The notes: generated from the letters alone by a model not told the origin. DNA of 64,000 nt from Nitrosopumilus sp. b3 (GCF_014078525.1 NZ_MU078696.1:239873-303872), one strand, 5' to 3'; shown: positions 51,142 to 61,178, counted from the stretch's first letter. Made by a program: numbers and translations.

Positions 51142-51318
51142 ATGGGATTCAAGGACTGGTTTGTAGATGACAAGGGCGGCAATTACTCTGTAAAGGTTCA
51201 GTGTTCTGGATGTCAGAGAATTACCGTAGTCAAGATTCCATCTGGCAAGTCATTTGAGAAATGGAGCGAGAAATCAAAGTGCGGCCAGTGCGATGGTTCC
51301 TGGTTCAAGCTAGACTAG
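51142..51318 (+). CDS. Small zinc-ribbon protein
   Basis: 58 aa from the ATG at 51142. A zinc ribbon is formed by CSGC (about 21-24) and CGQC (about 47-50), with an acidic N-terminus (MGFKDWFVDDKGG) and tryptophan near the C-terminus (GSWFKLD). It overlaps the convergent HAD gene by 9 bp. Probably real: clean start, conserved CxxC spacing. Confidence 0.6.
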   Translation: MGFKDWFVDDKGGNYSVKVQCSGCQRITVVKIPSGKSFEKWSEKSKCGQCDGSWFKLD

Positions 51319-51918
51319 ATCTCTGTTCTTGCATTGCTCTAATAGTTTATCAAAATCTGTATACTGGACTGCATCAATGCCTGATTTTTTTGCAGACTCT
51401 ACGTTTGATTTTAGATCATCAATGAAGAAGAGTTCTTCCTTTTGGAATGGAATGTTTTCAATTACGTGCTCGTAGATTTGCGGTTCAGGTTTTAGGTGGC
51501 CAATCTTGTATGATAGGAACTTGTGCTTGAAATGATTTAGTGATGATAGATCTTCTACCACTGAATATGTTACGTGTTCTGTGTTTGATAAGGTGCCTAC
51601 AGTGATTCCGTTTTTTTCTAAATTTTTTGATAGTTCAAACATTTTATCATTAAATGACATGTGCTTTCGAAACACTTTGTCTAGCAGTGATTCTTGTGTG
51701 TCTCTGAGTTCTTCTGATTTTAATTGCTCTCCAATTCTTTGCCAAAACTCTTTTTCAGCTATCACTCCAGTTGAGATGTCTTTGAGGTTTGCGTTGAATT
51801 GTTGATTTAGTTCTTCTTGTTTTAGATTAAACTGCTGGCTAATCTCTTCAATGAACCATCTGTTGTGCCAGTTTATAATCACTCCTCCGAGATCAAAGAG
51901 AACACATGATATTGTCAT
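51310..51918 (-). CDS. HAD-superfamily hydrolase (subfamily IA)
   Basis: 202 aa. Motif I is LFDLGGVIINWHN (about 7-19) with one of the two Asp residues replaced: DLGG rather than DxD, as in several YihX-like phosphatases. Motif II is GTLSNTEH (about 110-117), and motif III/IV is FFIDDLKSNVESAKKSGIDAVQ (about 165-186). Likely a small-molecule phosphatase; substrate unknown. Monocistronic. Confidence 0.85.
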   Translation of the reverse strand: MTISCVLFDLGGVIINWHNRWFIEEISQQFNLKQEELNQQFNANLKDISTGVIAEKEFWQRIGEQLKSEELRDTQESLLDKVFRKHMSFNDKMFELSKNLEKNGITVGTLSNTEHVTYSVVEDLSSLNHFKHKFLSYKIGHLKPEPQIYEHVIENIPFQKEELFFIDDLKSNVESAKKSGIDAVQYTDFDKLLEQCKNRDLV

Positions 51919-52007
51919 GAATTAATTTTGAATTTTTGAATATAATTTGTTTCTGTATTGGGGAAATTAAATGGGATTAAATGGTACAAAATAATTTTTT
52001 TAAAAAA

Positions 52008-54887
52008 CTATTCAATCAAAATTGCAGGCTTGAAAGGCCTTGCATGTCTAGCTTTACCTTTAGGATCATAAATGTCACTATCTGATTCTGAATATACCAA
52101 AATCTCTACACCAAATTCCTTTTTACCGATACTAGATAACTCTGATTTTAAAAATTCCTTTTCATCAAATGAATCAGACTCTAGCTTCATCTGTTTAATT
52201 TCCTCAGACTCTGAATGTAAATCCTTGATTACCTTTTGAATAAAATCAGGCATCTTTTTGGCAGCAGTTGTTTCTGGATCTGCAATAAGTTCTTTCATAA
52301 CCACTCCCATGTTGTTCTGGCCCCCAACCATAATTCCCAAAACCTTGCGATACACTTTGGACTTCATCTCATCTGAGTTTACATAGATTACAATTTTTTT
52401 CGGAGTAATTTTTGTAACTTTGAGAATGTTTGCAATATCATCAATCGTTGATTTCAGTAACTCTTCTGATTGAATTGCAGTAGCATCAACTAATCCTTTT
52501 GAGAATTCAGGCCATGCTGACTTTGATACAAGTTCATTATTTCCTAAAGCTACCCACATCTCTTCAGCTACATGTGGTGCAAATGGAGACAACATTGCAA
52601 CTCTGTCTGAATTTATTTTGTACAGTATTGCTGAATTGTTCTCCCTGCCTTTAGCTTGCACTCTTTTGTTGTACCAGCTCAAGTCTGACTCAAATGAGAA
52701 CAAGATATCATGCAGTGCCTCTCTTAATCTCATTTTTTCTACAGCATCAGTTACTTGTCCAATCAAATTCTGGGTTTTTGATAAAATCCACCTATCCTCA
52801 GGCTCCAAATTACCAATTTCGCCTTGCTTTACCTTACTGCAATCATCCAATAGTGACTGCAATTTTCCCTGAATTCCTGAAACTGACTCCATGTTAAAGT
52901 CAGCATCTTGGAGTAGCTCAGCTGATGAAATAATTGCCAGTCTAATCGGATCTGCACCATGCTCTCTTATTGCAGTACGCAGTGGAATGATATTTCCCAT
53001 ACTCTTTGACATTTTAGCGCCATCCATCATGACACTGCCATTAACTACAATTTCTTGCGGCCAATATTTTTTCTCAAATATTGCAACATGATTTAGTACA
53101 AAAAATGTCAAGTGATTCTGAACCAAATCACGACCTGAATGACGTGAGTCCACTGGATAAAAGTATGTAAACTCTTTTTTCATTGCACTGACTAGGTTTT
53201 CTGAAAGCTGCGATGATTTAGCAGCAGAGTCCAAATCTCCAATGTCAAGTAAAATAAAATCAAAGAGTTCCCTTGTTAGATTCTCGGGATTTACCTTACC
53301 CTCATTTACAAATCGTGAAATGGTATAGTATGCCATGTAGATTACACTGTCTGACAATGACTCTACAATCCAGTCCTTGTCCCATGGTAGTTTAGTTCCA
53401 AGTCCTTGTTGTCTTGCACATGCTCGCTCATGCAACCAACTAACCACATCATGAAACTCTGTCTTTATTTTGTTAGGTAGAATGTTCATCTCATCAAAAC
53501 ATTTTCTTGCCAATGCTTTCCAATCCTCATCTCCGTAATTGAGAAACCACTGATTTGATAGAATCTTTACAACACATTCAGCTCCACAACGACAACGAAC
53601 AGGACCATTCTCTAGTACTGGAAATTTTTCTAGGTGTTCATTACTTTCCAGCCATTCCCTTACCTTGTCTCGTCCAAACTCTACCTTAATTCCTTGAAAT
53701 TCTCCGCATCTCTCATTGAGTTTCCCTGTGGTAAACTCTTTGTTGTATAGCTCGTTTGTTGCCTCGTCTAGCTTTTGGTCTATCTGGTTTGCAACTCCCA
53801 TCTTTTCGCAAATCTCTTTTGCAGGAATTACTCCGTATCCTTCTGTAGTAATTATTGGAATAGGGTCAATTTTTGAGGCTAATTTGTGCTTTTTGGCCTT
53901 GAGATCCGTCAATGCCTGGTAGTCTTTTGGAGCATGAGCTGGCACTGACATTACTAGTCCTGTTCCCATCCCCGACTCTACAAAGTCAGCTGGCAATATT
54001 GGAATTTCATTTCCATTGTGCGATGTGACAAATCTGTCAATTAGCTGACTTCCTGGAATATCACCATCAACTGAAACCTCTTTTTCGAAAAACTTTAGCT
54101 TGTGTGCACATTCTTCAGAGACTATCCACTTTTCTCCATCAACTGTAACTTTTTTGTAAGTAACATTTGGATTGACCCAGAAATTTGTTATTCCAAAAAT
54201 TGTTTCAGGACGTAGAGTTGTAATTGGAAATACCAAGTCACCGAACTGGAACTTTACTAGATAGTTTTTGTCATCAATCTTTGGTTCCACATCGCCCATT
54301 GTATCATGTTGTGATACTGGATTGTTGTCTTTTGGACACCATCCAACTGGATGACTGCCCTGAATTATTTTGCCATTCTCTTTGAGTGTAGTGATTTGCC
54401 ACTCGATAAATTTTTGATAACCTGGAACTATAGTAGTAAACTCTCGTCTCCAATCAATGGAATAGCCCATCTCTATCATGCCAGACTTTATCTCTTCATG
54501 AAAATAGTCTGCAATCTTTATTGGTTCAACAAATGTTTTAATGTCTTCTTCTGGAACATGGTAAATGTTTCTCAACCCATCAAGAATCTCTTTCTCACCT
54601 GATTCAATTCTCTTTGCCATGCCGAGTACTGGTGTTCCAGTGTAATGGAAACCCATTGGGAACAGTACATTGTATCCTTTCATTCGATAAAACCTAGCAT
54701 GAACGTCAGCTAGTGTGTATGTTCTTCCGTGTCCTATGTGTTGAGGTGAGTTTGGATACGGGTATGCAACTGTGATGAATTTTTTTGGTTTGTCGTTTGG
54801 CTCTGTCTCAAAGTCTTTGTTTTCAATCCACTTGTTTCTCCATTTACTTTCAATTTCATTCCAGTTAATTTCCATGTTTTCATTCAT
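52008..54887 (-). CDS. leuS: Leucyl-tRNA synthetase (archaeal type)
   Basis: 959 aa class I synthetase. The HIGH motif is seen as HIGHGRTYTLADV (about 52-64) and KMSKS as AKMSKSMGN (about 637-645). The editing domain (about 240-430) is large, containing TTLRPETIFGITNFWVNP. The C-terminal extension of archaeal LeuRS ends PAILIE. It starts with ATGA overlapping the alaS stop by 4 bp, so two aminoacyl-tRNA synthetases form an operon. Confidence 0.97.
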   Translation of the reverse strand: MNENMEINWNEIESKWRNKWIENKDFETEPNDKPKKFITVAYPYPNSPQHIGHGRTYTLADVHARFYRMKGYNVLFPMGFHYTGTPVLGMAKRIESGEKEILDGLRNIYHVPEEDIKTFVEPIKIADYFHEEIKSGMIEMGYSIDWRREFTTIVPGYQKFIEWQITTLKENGKIIQGSHPVGWCPKDNNPVSQHDTMGDVEPKIDDKNYLVKFQFGDLVFPITTLRPETIFGITNFWVNPNVTYKKVTVDGEKWIVSEECAHKLKFFEKEVSVDGDIPGSQLIDRFVTSHNGNEIPILPADFVESGMGTGLVMSVPAHAPKDYQALTDLKAKKHKLASKIDPIPIITTEGYGVIPAKEICEKMGVANQIDQKLDEATNELYNKEFTTGKLNERCGEFQGIKVEFGRDKVREWLESNEHLEKFPVLENGPVRCRCGAECVVKILSNQWFLNYGDEDWKALARKCFDEMNILPNKIKTEFHDVVSWLHERACARQQGLGTKLPWDKDWIVESLSDSVIYMAYYTISRFVNEGKVNPENLTRELFDFILLDIGDLDSAAKSSQLSENLVSAMKKEFTYFYPVDSRHSGRDLVQNHLTFFVLNHVAIFEKKYWPQEIVVNGSVMMDGAKMSKSMGNIIPLRTAIREHGADPIRLAIISSAELLQDADFNMESVSGIQGKLQSLLDDCSKVKQGEIGNLEPEDRWILSKTQNLIGQVTDAVEKMRLREALHDILFSFESDLSWYNKRVQAKGRENNSAILYKINSDRVAMLSPFAPHVAEEMWVALGNNELVSKSAWPEFSKGLVDATAIQSEELLKSTIDDIANILKVTKITPKKIVIYVNSDEMKSKVYRKVLGIMVGGQNNMGVVMKELIADPETTAAKKMPDFIQKVIKDLHSESEEIKQMKLESDSFDEKEFLKSELSSIGKKEFGVEILVYSESDSDIYDPKGKARHARPFKPAILIE

Positions 54888-57553
54888 CCTAAAATCATTG
54901 ATTTTGCTTTGGCTATTGCCTGCTCCATTTTAGATGTGTCTTTTCCTCCGCCTTGGGCAAATTTGGCATCCCCACCGCCAGAACCTCCTAGAATGGCAGC
55001 AATCTCCTTTGCAATCACGCCTGCATTGACGCCTGATTGCTCACCTGCATACACCATAATTCTAACAGTTGGGCCTGCCTCGAATATGCCGCAAAATGCA
55101 GATGTGTTGTCTTTTGCCACTAGCTTTTTGCCAAAGTTGAGATGAAAATATTCGTCATAATTCTCACTAGATGTAAAGCACAATTTGTTTTTGATACTGA
55201 TGCCATCCATATCTCCTGATTCTCCAGCTAGAATCTTTTCTAACAAAATAGGAATCTGCTCTCTTGCCTTTTGCTTGTTTTCTTCTCTTCTCTTCTCTAA
55301 TTCTGCTTTGTCTTTTGCTTCTTGCTCTTTTTGTTTTAGAACAATCTCTTGATTCTTTACATATTCAAATGCGTTAGGACCTGAGACAAACTCTAGTCTT
55401 ACCACACCGTCTTGAATTCTTTTGGTCTTTGTAATTTTGATTAGTTCAATGTCGCCAGTTTTCTTTACATGTGTTCCACCACAAGCTTCAACATCTTTGT
55501 CTTCAATTGATACAATTCTAACTGACTTTACTGGAACTACGCCGCCCTGGTAAATTCTAAATCCATATGTCTGCTCTGCAGTTCCTCTATCAAAATAATC
55601 AATATTTACTGTAAGGTTTTCTTTTACCATCTTGTTTGCAGCATTTTCGATTTGCTTTACTTGTTCATCAGTTAATGATGAATGGTGAGTTATATCCAGT
55701 CTGGCATGATCATCGTCTTTGAATGCAGAGTGCTGCCAAATCCATGAACCCAAAACTCCACGTGATGATGCATTGATTATGTGAGTACTTGTGTGGTTCT
55801 TTGTAATGTTTGCACGTCTTGTTTGGTCTACTATACACTTTACAGTCTCTCCTTCTTTTGGTACTCCGCCTTGTAACTTGTGAACAATAACGTGTGCATG
55901 TTTGTCTACATTAGTAACTTTGAATCCTGCAATGGTTCCATGGTCTGGCTCTTGTCCTCCACCTCTTGCATAAAATGAAGTTCTATCTAGTACCACATGA
56001 TCATCGAACACTTTGATTACCTTTGCATCAAACTCCATTGGGTCGTCTTTGTAAAACAGGGTTTCAGTTTCTGGCAAATCATCAAGTGGCAGTTCTGCAA
56101 TTGCCTTTTTCTTTTCAGACTGGTGCAAATCTGAGAGCTTGGAGTAAAATGAAGATGGAATCTCGTCAATTGCATTGACTTCCTTGAGATATTCAGGCGT
56201 GATTCCGTCTGATTCGTACAAAGTTATCAGCTCATCAACTGATGGCACACCTTTCTCTCGAATCTTTTCTGCCTTTTTCTTCATATGGACTTTGGAATCC
56301 TCGTATCGTCCAGCTTCAATCTTTAGAATTTTCTTGACATCTTCTCTTTTCTCATCAAGTTCTGGATACGTGTCCTTGAGATAGTCAATATGAGTATCAA
56401 TCAAGTCATCAATGTCAAGTTTTAGATTTAATTTGCTAATTGTTGCATTGATTCTTCTCAGCATCATTCTGAGATTGTATCCGCCGCCGACATTGCTTGG
56501 CAGTGCACCATCAGTAATTGCAAATATCAAAGTTCTAAGATGGTCTGCAATAAGATAAATTCCTTCAAGCGGTGTAATCATTTTGTTTAGCTGGTCGTCT
56601 GTAAGTCCTGCTTTCTTTATTGCATGTCTTCTTACATCATTTAGATCCTCAAAGTCATCAAGTGCCTTTGCAATCTCTGTAAAGTATTTTCTTAGAATTT
56701 CAGAATCCGAATCAATTCCAATTCTATTGAATAATTTCTGATTAATTGGACCAAAGCAGCAGTCATATGCAGTAGGTGTTCCCATGGTAATCCACGCAAA
56801 TCTCTCAAGGCCTGCACCCATGTCAATTACTCTCTGGTCAAGTGTTGTATGCTGTCCTAACTCTCCTTGAAATTCAGTAAAGACTGCATTGCCAAGCTCC
56901 AATCCATTTACAAAATATTCTAGTGACGGACCAAAAGAGCCGCCGCCTGCCCAAACATCTTCAACAAAGACAACTTCTTCTCTCTTTATTCCAAACTGAT
57001 CAGTCAATAATCTATAATCCAAATCAACGCACTCGTCTTTCCAGTATCCGTCTCCCTCTGGAATACTATGCTGTCCAATCATACAGAAACTCGAAAAGTG
57101 TCGTCCTGTAACTCCGACATTCTCTAAATCCTTGAATCTCAAACAAGTCTGCGGAACTACCAATGGGTTTGCAGGAAACTCAAAGACTACCTTTGAACCC
57201 ATTACTCTTTGAAAGTCAACAACTGATGCAATAGTAAAGAACAAGTCGTCTCGCCATCTGCACACTACAGGATATCTGCTCACTGACTTGTGATTGTTTT
57301 TTACAAAAAACTCTTCGACTTGTCTCCAAGCTTGAGTGTAATCAAATCTCTTTGTAGTTGGGGGATTTCCAATAAATGAATAAGTGTCAGCTCCATCATC
57401 AGGACACAAATCTCGTCCTGAATCAAGAGTCCAAAAGAATCTGTGGCATTTTGTGCATGACTTTCTGACAAATCCTTGTTCTGCAAATAGCTTGACATTA
57501 TAATATCTGTCAGGATCTGCTGAAAATTCTTTTAGAATCTCTTTTTTATCCAA
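54884..57553 (-). CDS. alaS: Alanyl-tRNA synthetase
   Basis: 889 aa class II synthetase with an archaeal-type N-terminus that carries a Cys pair (CTKCHRFFWTLDSGRDLCPDDG, given as landmark, about 34-55). The core has VCRWRDDLFFTIASV; the editing domain has TSTHIINASSRGVLG with the HxxxH zinc site; CGGTHVKKTGDIELI supplies further zinc ligands. The C-terminal glycine-rich end (ILGGSGGGDAKFAQGGG) is family-typical. Promoter lies upstream at 57554-57632, shared with the divergent unknown gene. Confidence 0.97.
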   Translation of the reverse strand: MDKKEILKEFSADPDRYYNVKLFAEQGFVRKSCTKCHRFFWTLDSGRDLCPDDGADTYSFIGNPPTTKRFDYTQAWRQVEEFFVKNNHKSVSRYPVVCRWRDDLFFTIASVVDFQRVMGSKVVFEFPANPLVVPQTCLRFKDLENVGVTGRHFSSFCMIGQHSIPEGDGYWKDECVDLDYRLLTDQFGIKREEVVFVEDVWAGGGSFGPSLEYFVNGLELGNAVFTEFQGELGQHTTLDQRVIDMGAGLERFAWITMGTPTAYDCCFGPINQKLFNRIGIDSDSEILRKYFTEIAKALDDFEDLNDVRRHAIKKAGLTDDQLNKMITPLEGIYLIADHLRTLIFAITDGALPSNVGGGYNLRMMLRRINATISKLNLKLDIDDLIDTHIDYLKDTYPELDEKREDVKKILKIEAGRYEDSKVHMKKKAEKIREKGVPSVDELITLYESDGITPEYLKEVNAIDEIPSSFYSKLSDLHQSEKKKAIAELPLDDLPETETLFYKDDPMEFDAKVIKVFDDHVVLDRTSFYARGGGQEPDHGTIAGFKVTNVDKHAHVIVHKLQGGVPKEGETVKCIVDQTRRANITKNHTSTHIINASSRGVLGSWIWQHSAFKDDDHARLDITHHSSLTDEQVKQIENAANKMVKENLTVNIDYFDRGTAEQTYGFRIYQGGVVPVKSVRIVSIEDKDVEACGGTHVKKTGDIELIKITKTKRIQDGVVRLEFVSGPNAFEYVKNQEIVLKQKEQEAKDKAELEKRREENKQKAREQIPILLEKILAGESGDMDGISIKNKLCFTSSENYDEYFHLNFGKKLVAKDNTSAFCGIFEAGPTVRIMVYAGEQSGVNAGVIAKEIAAILGGSGGGDAKFAQGGGKDTSKMEQAIAKAKSMILG

Positions 57554-57632
57554 CGATGAAGCCTGCCCTATCCCGATATTAAGAATTGTCGATTAATAAT
57601 ACATTAAATAGAATACTTGGGTCACTCTTTTC

Positions 57633-58142
57633 ATGTTTGGCAAGAAACCTACTCTCAAAGAAGGGGTTCACATATTTTCAGTCAAAAAGAATGGTGAATT
57701 CAACGACTTTATCTTTGGTGTAGTTACCGGAGTTGATGGACGAAAAGTAGGAATCAACGGAGTCATTGTAAATCCAATTGGTCTCAAAAACAAGATTGCA
57801 CAAGGAAAAACAGGTGAGCGCTCCCGTGAAATTCTAGAACATCCGACTCCAGACAATGTAGTTCTTGCATTGGTGTATAGAGTGGAGCATGAAAATTACA
57901 CTGCAGTTTTAGATCTAGATGTTGACAAGTGTGATATCTTGCCACCAAAAATTTACGACATGCTAGATGGATGGATTCGACATTCATTGCCTGAATTAAT
58001 CAATGCAGTTTTGTCACTGCCACCAGGTGCAGAACGTGATGAGGCAAAGCGAGTACTTCGAAATAGAAAGGATACTCTGATTGACAAAAATCTCAAAAGA
58101 ACACTTTATGCTGTCTGCCGGAGTCTAAAGATTCTAAACTGA
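57633..58142 (+). CDS. Conserved protein, unknown function
   Basis: 169 aa, soluble. The first part is beta (HIFSVKKNGEFNDFIFGVVTGVDGRKVGINGVIVNP), the second half is helical (PPKIYDMLDGWIRHSLPELINAVLSLPPGAERDEAKRVLRNRKDT), and it ends basic. No motif or domain recognised. It is divergent from alaS and 59 bp upstream of the L12 start I favour. Confidence 0.6.
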   Translation: MFGKKPTLKEGVHIFSVKKNGEFNDFIFGVVTGVDGRKVGINGVIVNPIGLKNKIAQGKTGERSREILEHPTPDNVVLALVYRVEHENYTAVLDLDVDKCDILPPKIYDMLDGWIRHSLPELINAVLSLPPGAERDEAKRVLRNRKDTLIDKNLKRTLYAVCRSLKILN

Positions 58143-58201
58143 GTTTTCTAGGCGTAATTTCTCCATAGTTTTATATTATGCCCCAAGAAAATCTCGATAC
58201 A

Positions 58202-58507
58202 ATGGAATATGTTTACGCTGCTTTACTTCTTCACAAACTAGACAAAGAAGTCAACGAAGCAAACCTCACATCAGTTGTCAAAGCATCTGGTGCAGAAGTT
58301 AATGATGCTCAAGTTAAAGCACTGGTAGCAGCCCTAGCCGATGTTAACATCGATGAGGCAGTCAAAGCCGCACCTGTAGCAGTTGCAGCAGCAGCCGCCC
58401 CAGCAGAGGCAGCAGCCGGTGGTGAAGCAAAGAAAGAAGAAGCACCAAAAGAAGAAGGCAAGACCGAAGAAGCAGCCATGGAAGGATTATCCTCACTATT
58501 TGGCTAA
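58202..58507 (+). CDS. rpl12: 50S ribosomal protein P1/L12
   Basis: 101 aa if begun at [19 protein letters not shown] (58202), the usual archaeal N-terminus; an ATG at 58178 adds 8 residues. A TATA-like TTTATATT (58169-58176) fits leaderless initiation at 58202 better than at 58178. The N-terminal dimer domain is followed by an Ala-rich hinge and an acidic Lys/Glu tail with the conserved end EGLSSLFG, which binds translation factors. The usual neighbour rplJ/P0 is not present here. Confidence 0.93.
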   Translation: MEYVYAALLLHKLDKEVNEANLTSVVKASGAEVNDAQVKALVAALADVNIDEAVKAAPVAVAAAAAPAEAAAGGEAKKEEAPKEEGKTEEAAMEGLSSLFG

Positions 58508-58588
58508 GCAACTTTACTTTTTTCAATTTAATTTTTAATTTCTAAAATTAGATCCGATCTTTTTCATTAATCTTAATTAGTAATCTTT

Positions 58589-59236
58589 GTGCCACAGTAT
58601 TGTTTGGTAGATTTTTCTTTTCCAATTGATGGCTTTATCAGCATTTTAGATTACTTGGGTACAATTGCATTTGCTGTAACTGGAGCTTCCAAGGCAATCT
58701 CTCACAAAGCTGACATTTTTGGAATTATTGTCTTGGCAACTGTAGTTGGAGTTGGAGGCGGTGTCACACGTGATGTAATATTTGGAAGATTCCCAACTGC
58801 GTTCTCTGATCCTATCTATGTATCTCTGACTGTAATTGCAGGGGTTGTGATGTTTTTCTTGTTTACAAAAATGAAAAAACAGATGAATGTCTGGCTGGTC
58901 TTTGATGCAGTCGGATTGGGAGTCTTTTCAATCTTGGGCGCATCAATCGCATACCAGATAGTTGGACTGAATTTCCTGCCAATGCTGTTTGGTGGAATGA
59001 TCACAGCCATTGGGGGTGGAATTCTCAGAGACGTCTTTGTTCGCGAGATTCCTATTGTGTTTGTAAAAGAAGTGTATGCAATTGCATCAATTATTGGAAT
59101 TGTGATATTCTATGTTACGCTATCCTCTGGAGTTGAGATTCAGATAGCATCAATAATTGGAATTGTTACAGCTACGGGAATCCGGCTATTGGCAATGAAG
59201 CTAAACTGGAATTTGCCAAAGGTTAGAGAATCTTGA
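58589..59236 (+). CDS. UPF0126/TRIC-type membrane protein
   Basis: 215 aa from a GTG at 58589. Two repeats of the family domain, each with three helices, contain GVGGGVTRDVIFG (about 52-64) and AIGGGILRDVFVREIP (about 140-155). This family includes bacterial and archaeal TRIC cation channels. Ion selectivity is not predictable. Short 82-bp interval to rpl12. Confidence 0.85.
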   Translation: MPQYCLVDFSFPIDGFISILDYLGTIAFAVTGASKAISHKADIFGIIVLATVVGVGGGVTRDVIFGRFPTAFSDPIYVSLTVIAGVVMFFLFTKMKKQMNVWLVFDAVGLGVFSILGASIAYQIVGLNFLPMLFGGMITAIGGGILRDVFVREIPIVFVKEVYAIASIIGIVIFYVTLSSGVEIQIASIIGIVTATGIRLLAMKLNWNLPKVRES

Positions 59237-59258
59237 ATTTGTTACCTTGCAGTTTTTC

Positions 59259-59393
59259 TCATTTAGTATCTGAGTGATTACTTTTGTGCTCTTTGTTCAT
59301 ATGTTCCCAATAATCAAAAACAATTTTCTCTGGGTTTCCTTTAAGGACATAGTTGCATCCAAAACCATACTTTTTGCATCTAATCTCTGCCAC
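59259..59393 (-). CDS. Small DUF1059-like protein
   Basis: 44 aa from the GTG at 59393. The sequence MAEIRCKKYGFGCNYVLKG continues with an EKIVFDYWEHMNKEH stretch. The Cys-x6-Cys and the HxxxxH near the C-terminus fit the small DUF1059 family, which has C-x6-C...H-x4-H-like spacing. Possible zinc binding. No signal peptide. Function unknown. Confidence 0.55.
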   Translation of the reverse strand: MAEIRCKKYGFGCNYVLKGNPEKIVFDYWEHMNKEHKSNHSDTK

Positions 59394-59437
59394 GATATGT
59401 GTATGTCTGCATAAAATAAAAGGAATGTTTTGAAAAC

Positions 59438-59692
59438 TTATGCTGGAACGGATATTTTTTGCAAATAGTCATAATGGGTTCTCAAAAACTCCATTAGTCT
59501 TCTGTCTTCCTCTTTGTCAATGGGTGCGCCGTTTGCAAGGATGCTCAGATATTTTAAATCTGATTCTAGTACACGAAGTGATTTTTTAACCCCTTCATAA
59601 TATTTCATCCTCAAATACTCTGCAATTCTCTCCTCAATTCTTAAGATATTTTCCTGCAGTTTTTTTATCTCATTGTTAATCTCTGAGGGCAT
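59438..59692 (-). CDS. Small coiled-coil protein, unknown function
   Basis: 84 aa, almost entirely helical: EINNEIKKLQENILRIEERIAEYL and MKYYEGVKKSLRVLESDLKYLSIL can form a coiled coil, with LMEFLRTHYDYLQKISVPA at the end. Soluble. No family recognised. It is followed (upstream side) by 243 bp (59693-59935) in which I see no gene. Confidence 0.55.
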   Translation of the reverse strand: MPSEINNEIKKLQENILRIEERIAEYLRMKYYEGVKKSLRVLESDLKYLSILANGAPIDKEEDRRLMEFLRTHYDYLQKISVPA

Positions 59693-59935
59693 TAATTTTC
59701 TAGTAATAATATTAAAGATAACTTTGATTATTTGATTTCTTTATTGATGTAAAAAATATCGAAAAAAAATAAACAAATGTAAATAATTTCTAGTACCATA
59801 CTTTTATTTCTCAAAACCATACCACTCTTGTAGTAATCATCAAAGAAAACATCGATAGAAATCAGAGTATCGTTGTGGGAAAGGTCAGTGGATCTGCTTG
59901 TATGATTGCTACAACTTTTTAGAATGTTTCTAGAA

Positions 59936-60100
59936 TCAATCTATTTCGTCTAAATATTCTCCCTCAACTGGGGTTGCTGTAATCTGCTCAAAGCTAGTGC
60001 CCTTGCATTGTGGACATTCTGTAATGTTTGTGACTCCTGCCTTTTTAGAAAACACATTGCCACAAGACTTGCAAACTCTAAGTTCATCTAATGTTGCCAT
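59936..60100 (-). CDS. Small zinc-ribbon protein
   Basis: 54 aa from the ATG at 60100. CKSCG (about 10-14) and CPQCKG (about 29-34) form a rubredoxin-like zinc ribbon with 15-16 residues between the knuckles. It resembles archaeal Spt4-like and other short ribbon proteins but is too short to assign. The C-terminus is acidic (VEGEYLDEID). Confidence 0.6.
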   Translation of the reverse strand: MATLDELRVCKSCGNVFSKKAGVTNITECPQCKGTSFEQITATPVEGEYLDEID

Positions 60101-60189
60101 GTTTGTAATTGCACATTCTGCTTATTTTACATATTGCAAAAATCCAACATTGAATATTAGTTTCCTAGAATTCTTCATCTAGGATTCAT

Positions 60190-61137
60190 CTATTGCCTGT
60201 ACAACAAAAATATCACATAATCCACATACCCTGCAACTAACAGCACACCTTCTTTTCTAGATATAACAAAGCCACTGCGCATAATTGGAATTAATACCAG
60301 ACTGAATCCAATCATAATCCCAACATCGATTAGCACCTTTTCACTAACTGTAATTCCTGAGATTAACGATGAAATTCCAAGTATTGCCAAGATGTTGAAG
60401 ATATTACTTCCTACAATATTTCCGACACTAAGATCTGCATGGCCTTTTCTTGCAGCAACAATGGATGTGATTAACTCTGGCAGTGAAGTTCCAATTGCGA
60501 CTAGTGTCAATCCCATGAATAGCTCTGATATTCCAAAACTAGCACCAATAATCACTGCATTATCTACTGTAAGAAACGAACCACCTGTAAGTAACCCCAG
60601 CCCCATAATCATGAAAATAATTGATTTTGAAAAAACATTTTTTTCTAAAATCTGGTATGCTGGTACAGTTTGAATGTCTGTGTCTTTTTTTGAGCTGCGA
60701 TAACCATACCAGGTAAAAACAAAAATTCCTGCAACAAGTAAAGCACCATCAACAAAATCAATTTTCCCATCAATGATTATTGCCAAGAGTAATAGTGATA
60801 TACCAATCATAATCGGCACTTCTTTTCTTATGGAAGATTTTGAAACAATTATGGGACTAACAATTGCAGAAAGTCCTAGAATTGCACCGATATTGACAAT
60901 GTTGCTGCCAACCACGTTACCCAAAGCTACATCTGATAGTCCTTGCATTGCAGATGAAATGCTCACTGCAAGCTCAGGAGTTGATGTGCCAAAAGCCACT
61001 ACTGTCAATCCGATTACTAGCTGACTCACTCCCAGTCTGTTTGATATTGCAATTGATCCTTTAACTAGCCATTCTGCTCCAAAGTAAAGCATGGCTAATC
61101 CTGCCCCTACAAGTAAAAAGTTGAAAATTAACTCCAC
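60190..61137 (-). CDS. Sodium/calcium exchanger family protein (YrbG-like)
   Basis: 315 aa with about ten membrane helices and the duplicated alpha repeats of the CaCA family. Repeat 1 has VVAFGTSTPELAVSISS and LGNVVGSNIVNIGAILG; repeat 2 has VAIGTSLPELITSIVAA and VGNIVGSNIFNILAILG. The acidic residues in PEL of both repeats are the cation ligands. Likely Ca2+/Na+ or Ca2+/H+ antiport at the cytoplasmic membrane. Confidence 0.93.
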   Translation of the reverse strand: MELIFNFLLVGAGLAMLYFGAEWLVKGSIAISNRLGVSQLVIGLTVVAFGTSTPELAVSISSAMQGLSDVALGNVVGSNIVNIGAILGLSAIVSPIIVSKSSIRKEVPIMIGISLLLLAIIIDGKIDFVDGALLVAGIFVFTWYGYRSSKKDTDIQTVPAYQILEKNVFSKSIIFMIMGLGLLTGGSFLTVDNAVIIGASFGISELFMGLTLVAIGTSLPELITSIVAARKGHADLSVGNIVGSNIFNILAILGISSLISGITVSEKVLIDVGIMIGFSLVLIPIMRSGFVISRKEGVLLVAGYVDYVIFLLYRQ

Positions 61138-61178
61138 GAGAACTATTTTGATATAATGTACTTTAATTGTTTTAATTT

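Noticed and set aside
46894-51318. Mobile element or integrated plasmid
   Set aside because: No transposase, integrase, terminal repeats or tRNA-linked duplication seen; only small genes and normal composition.
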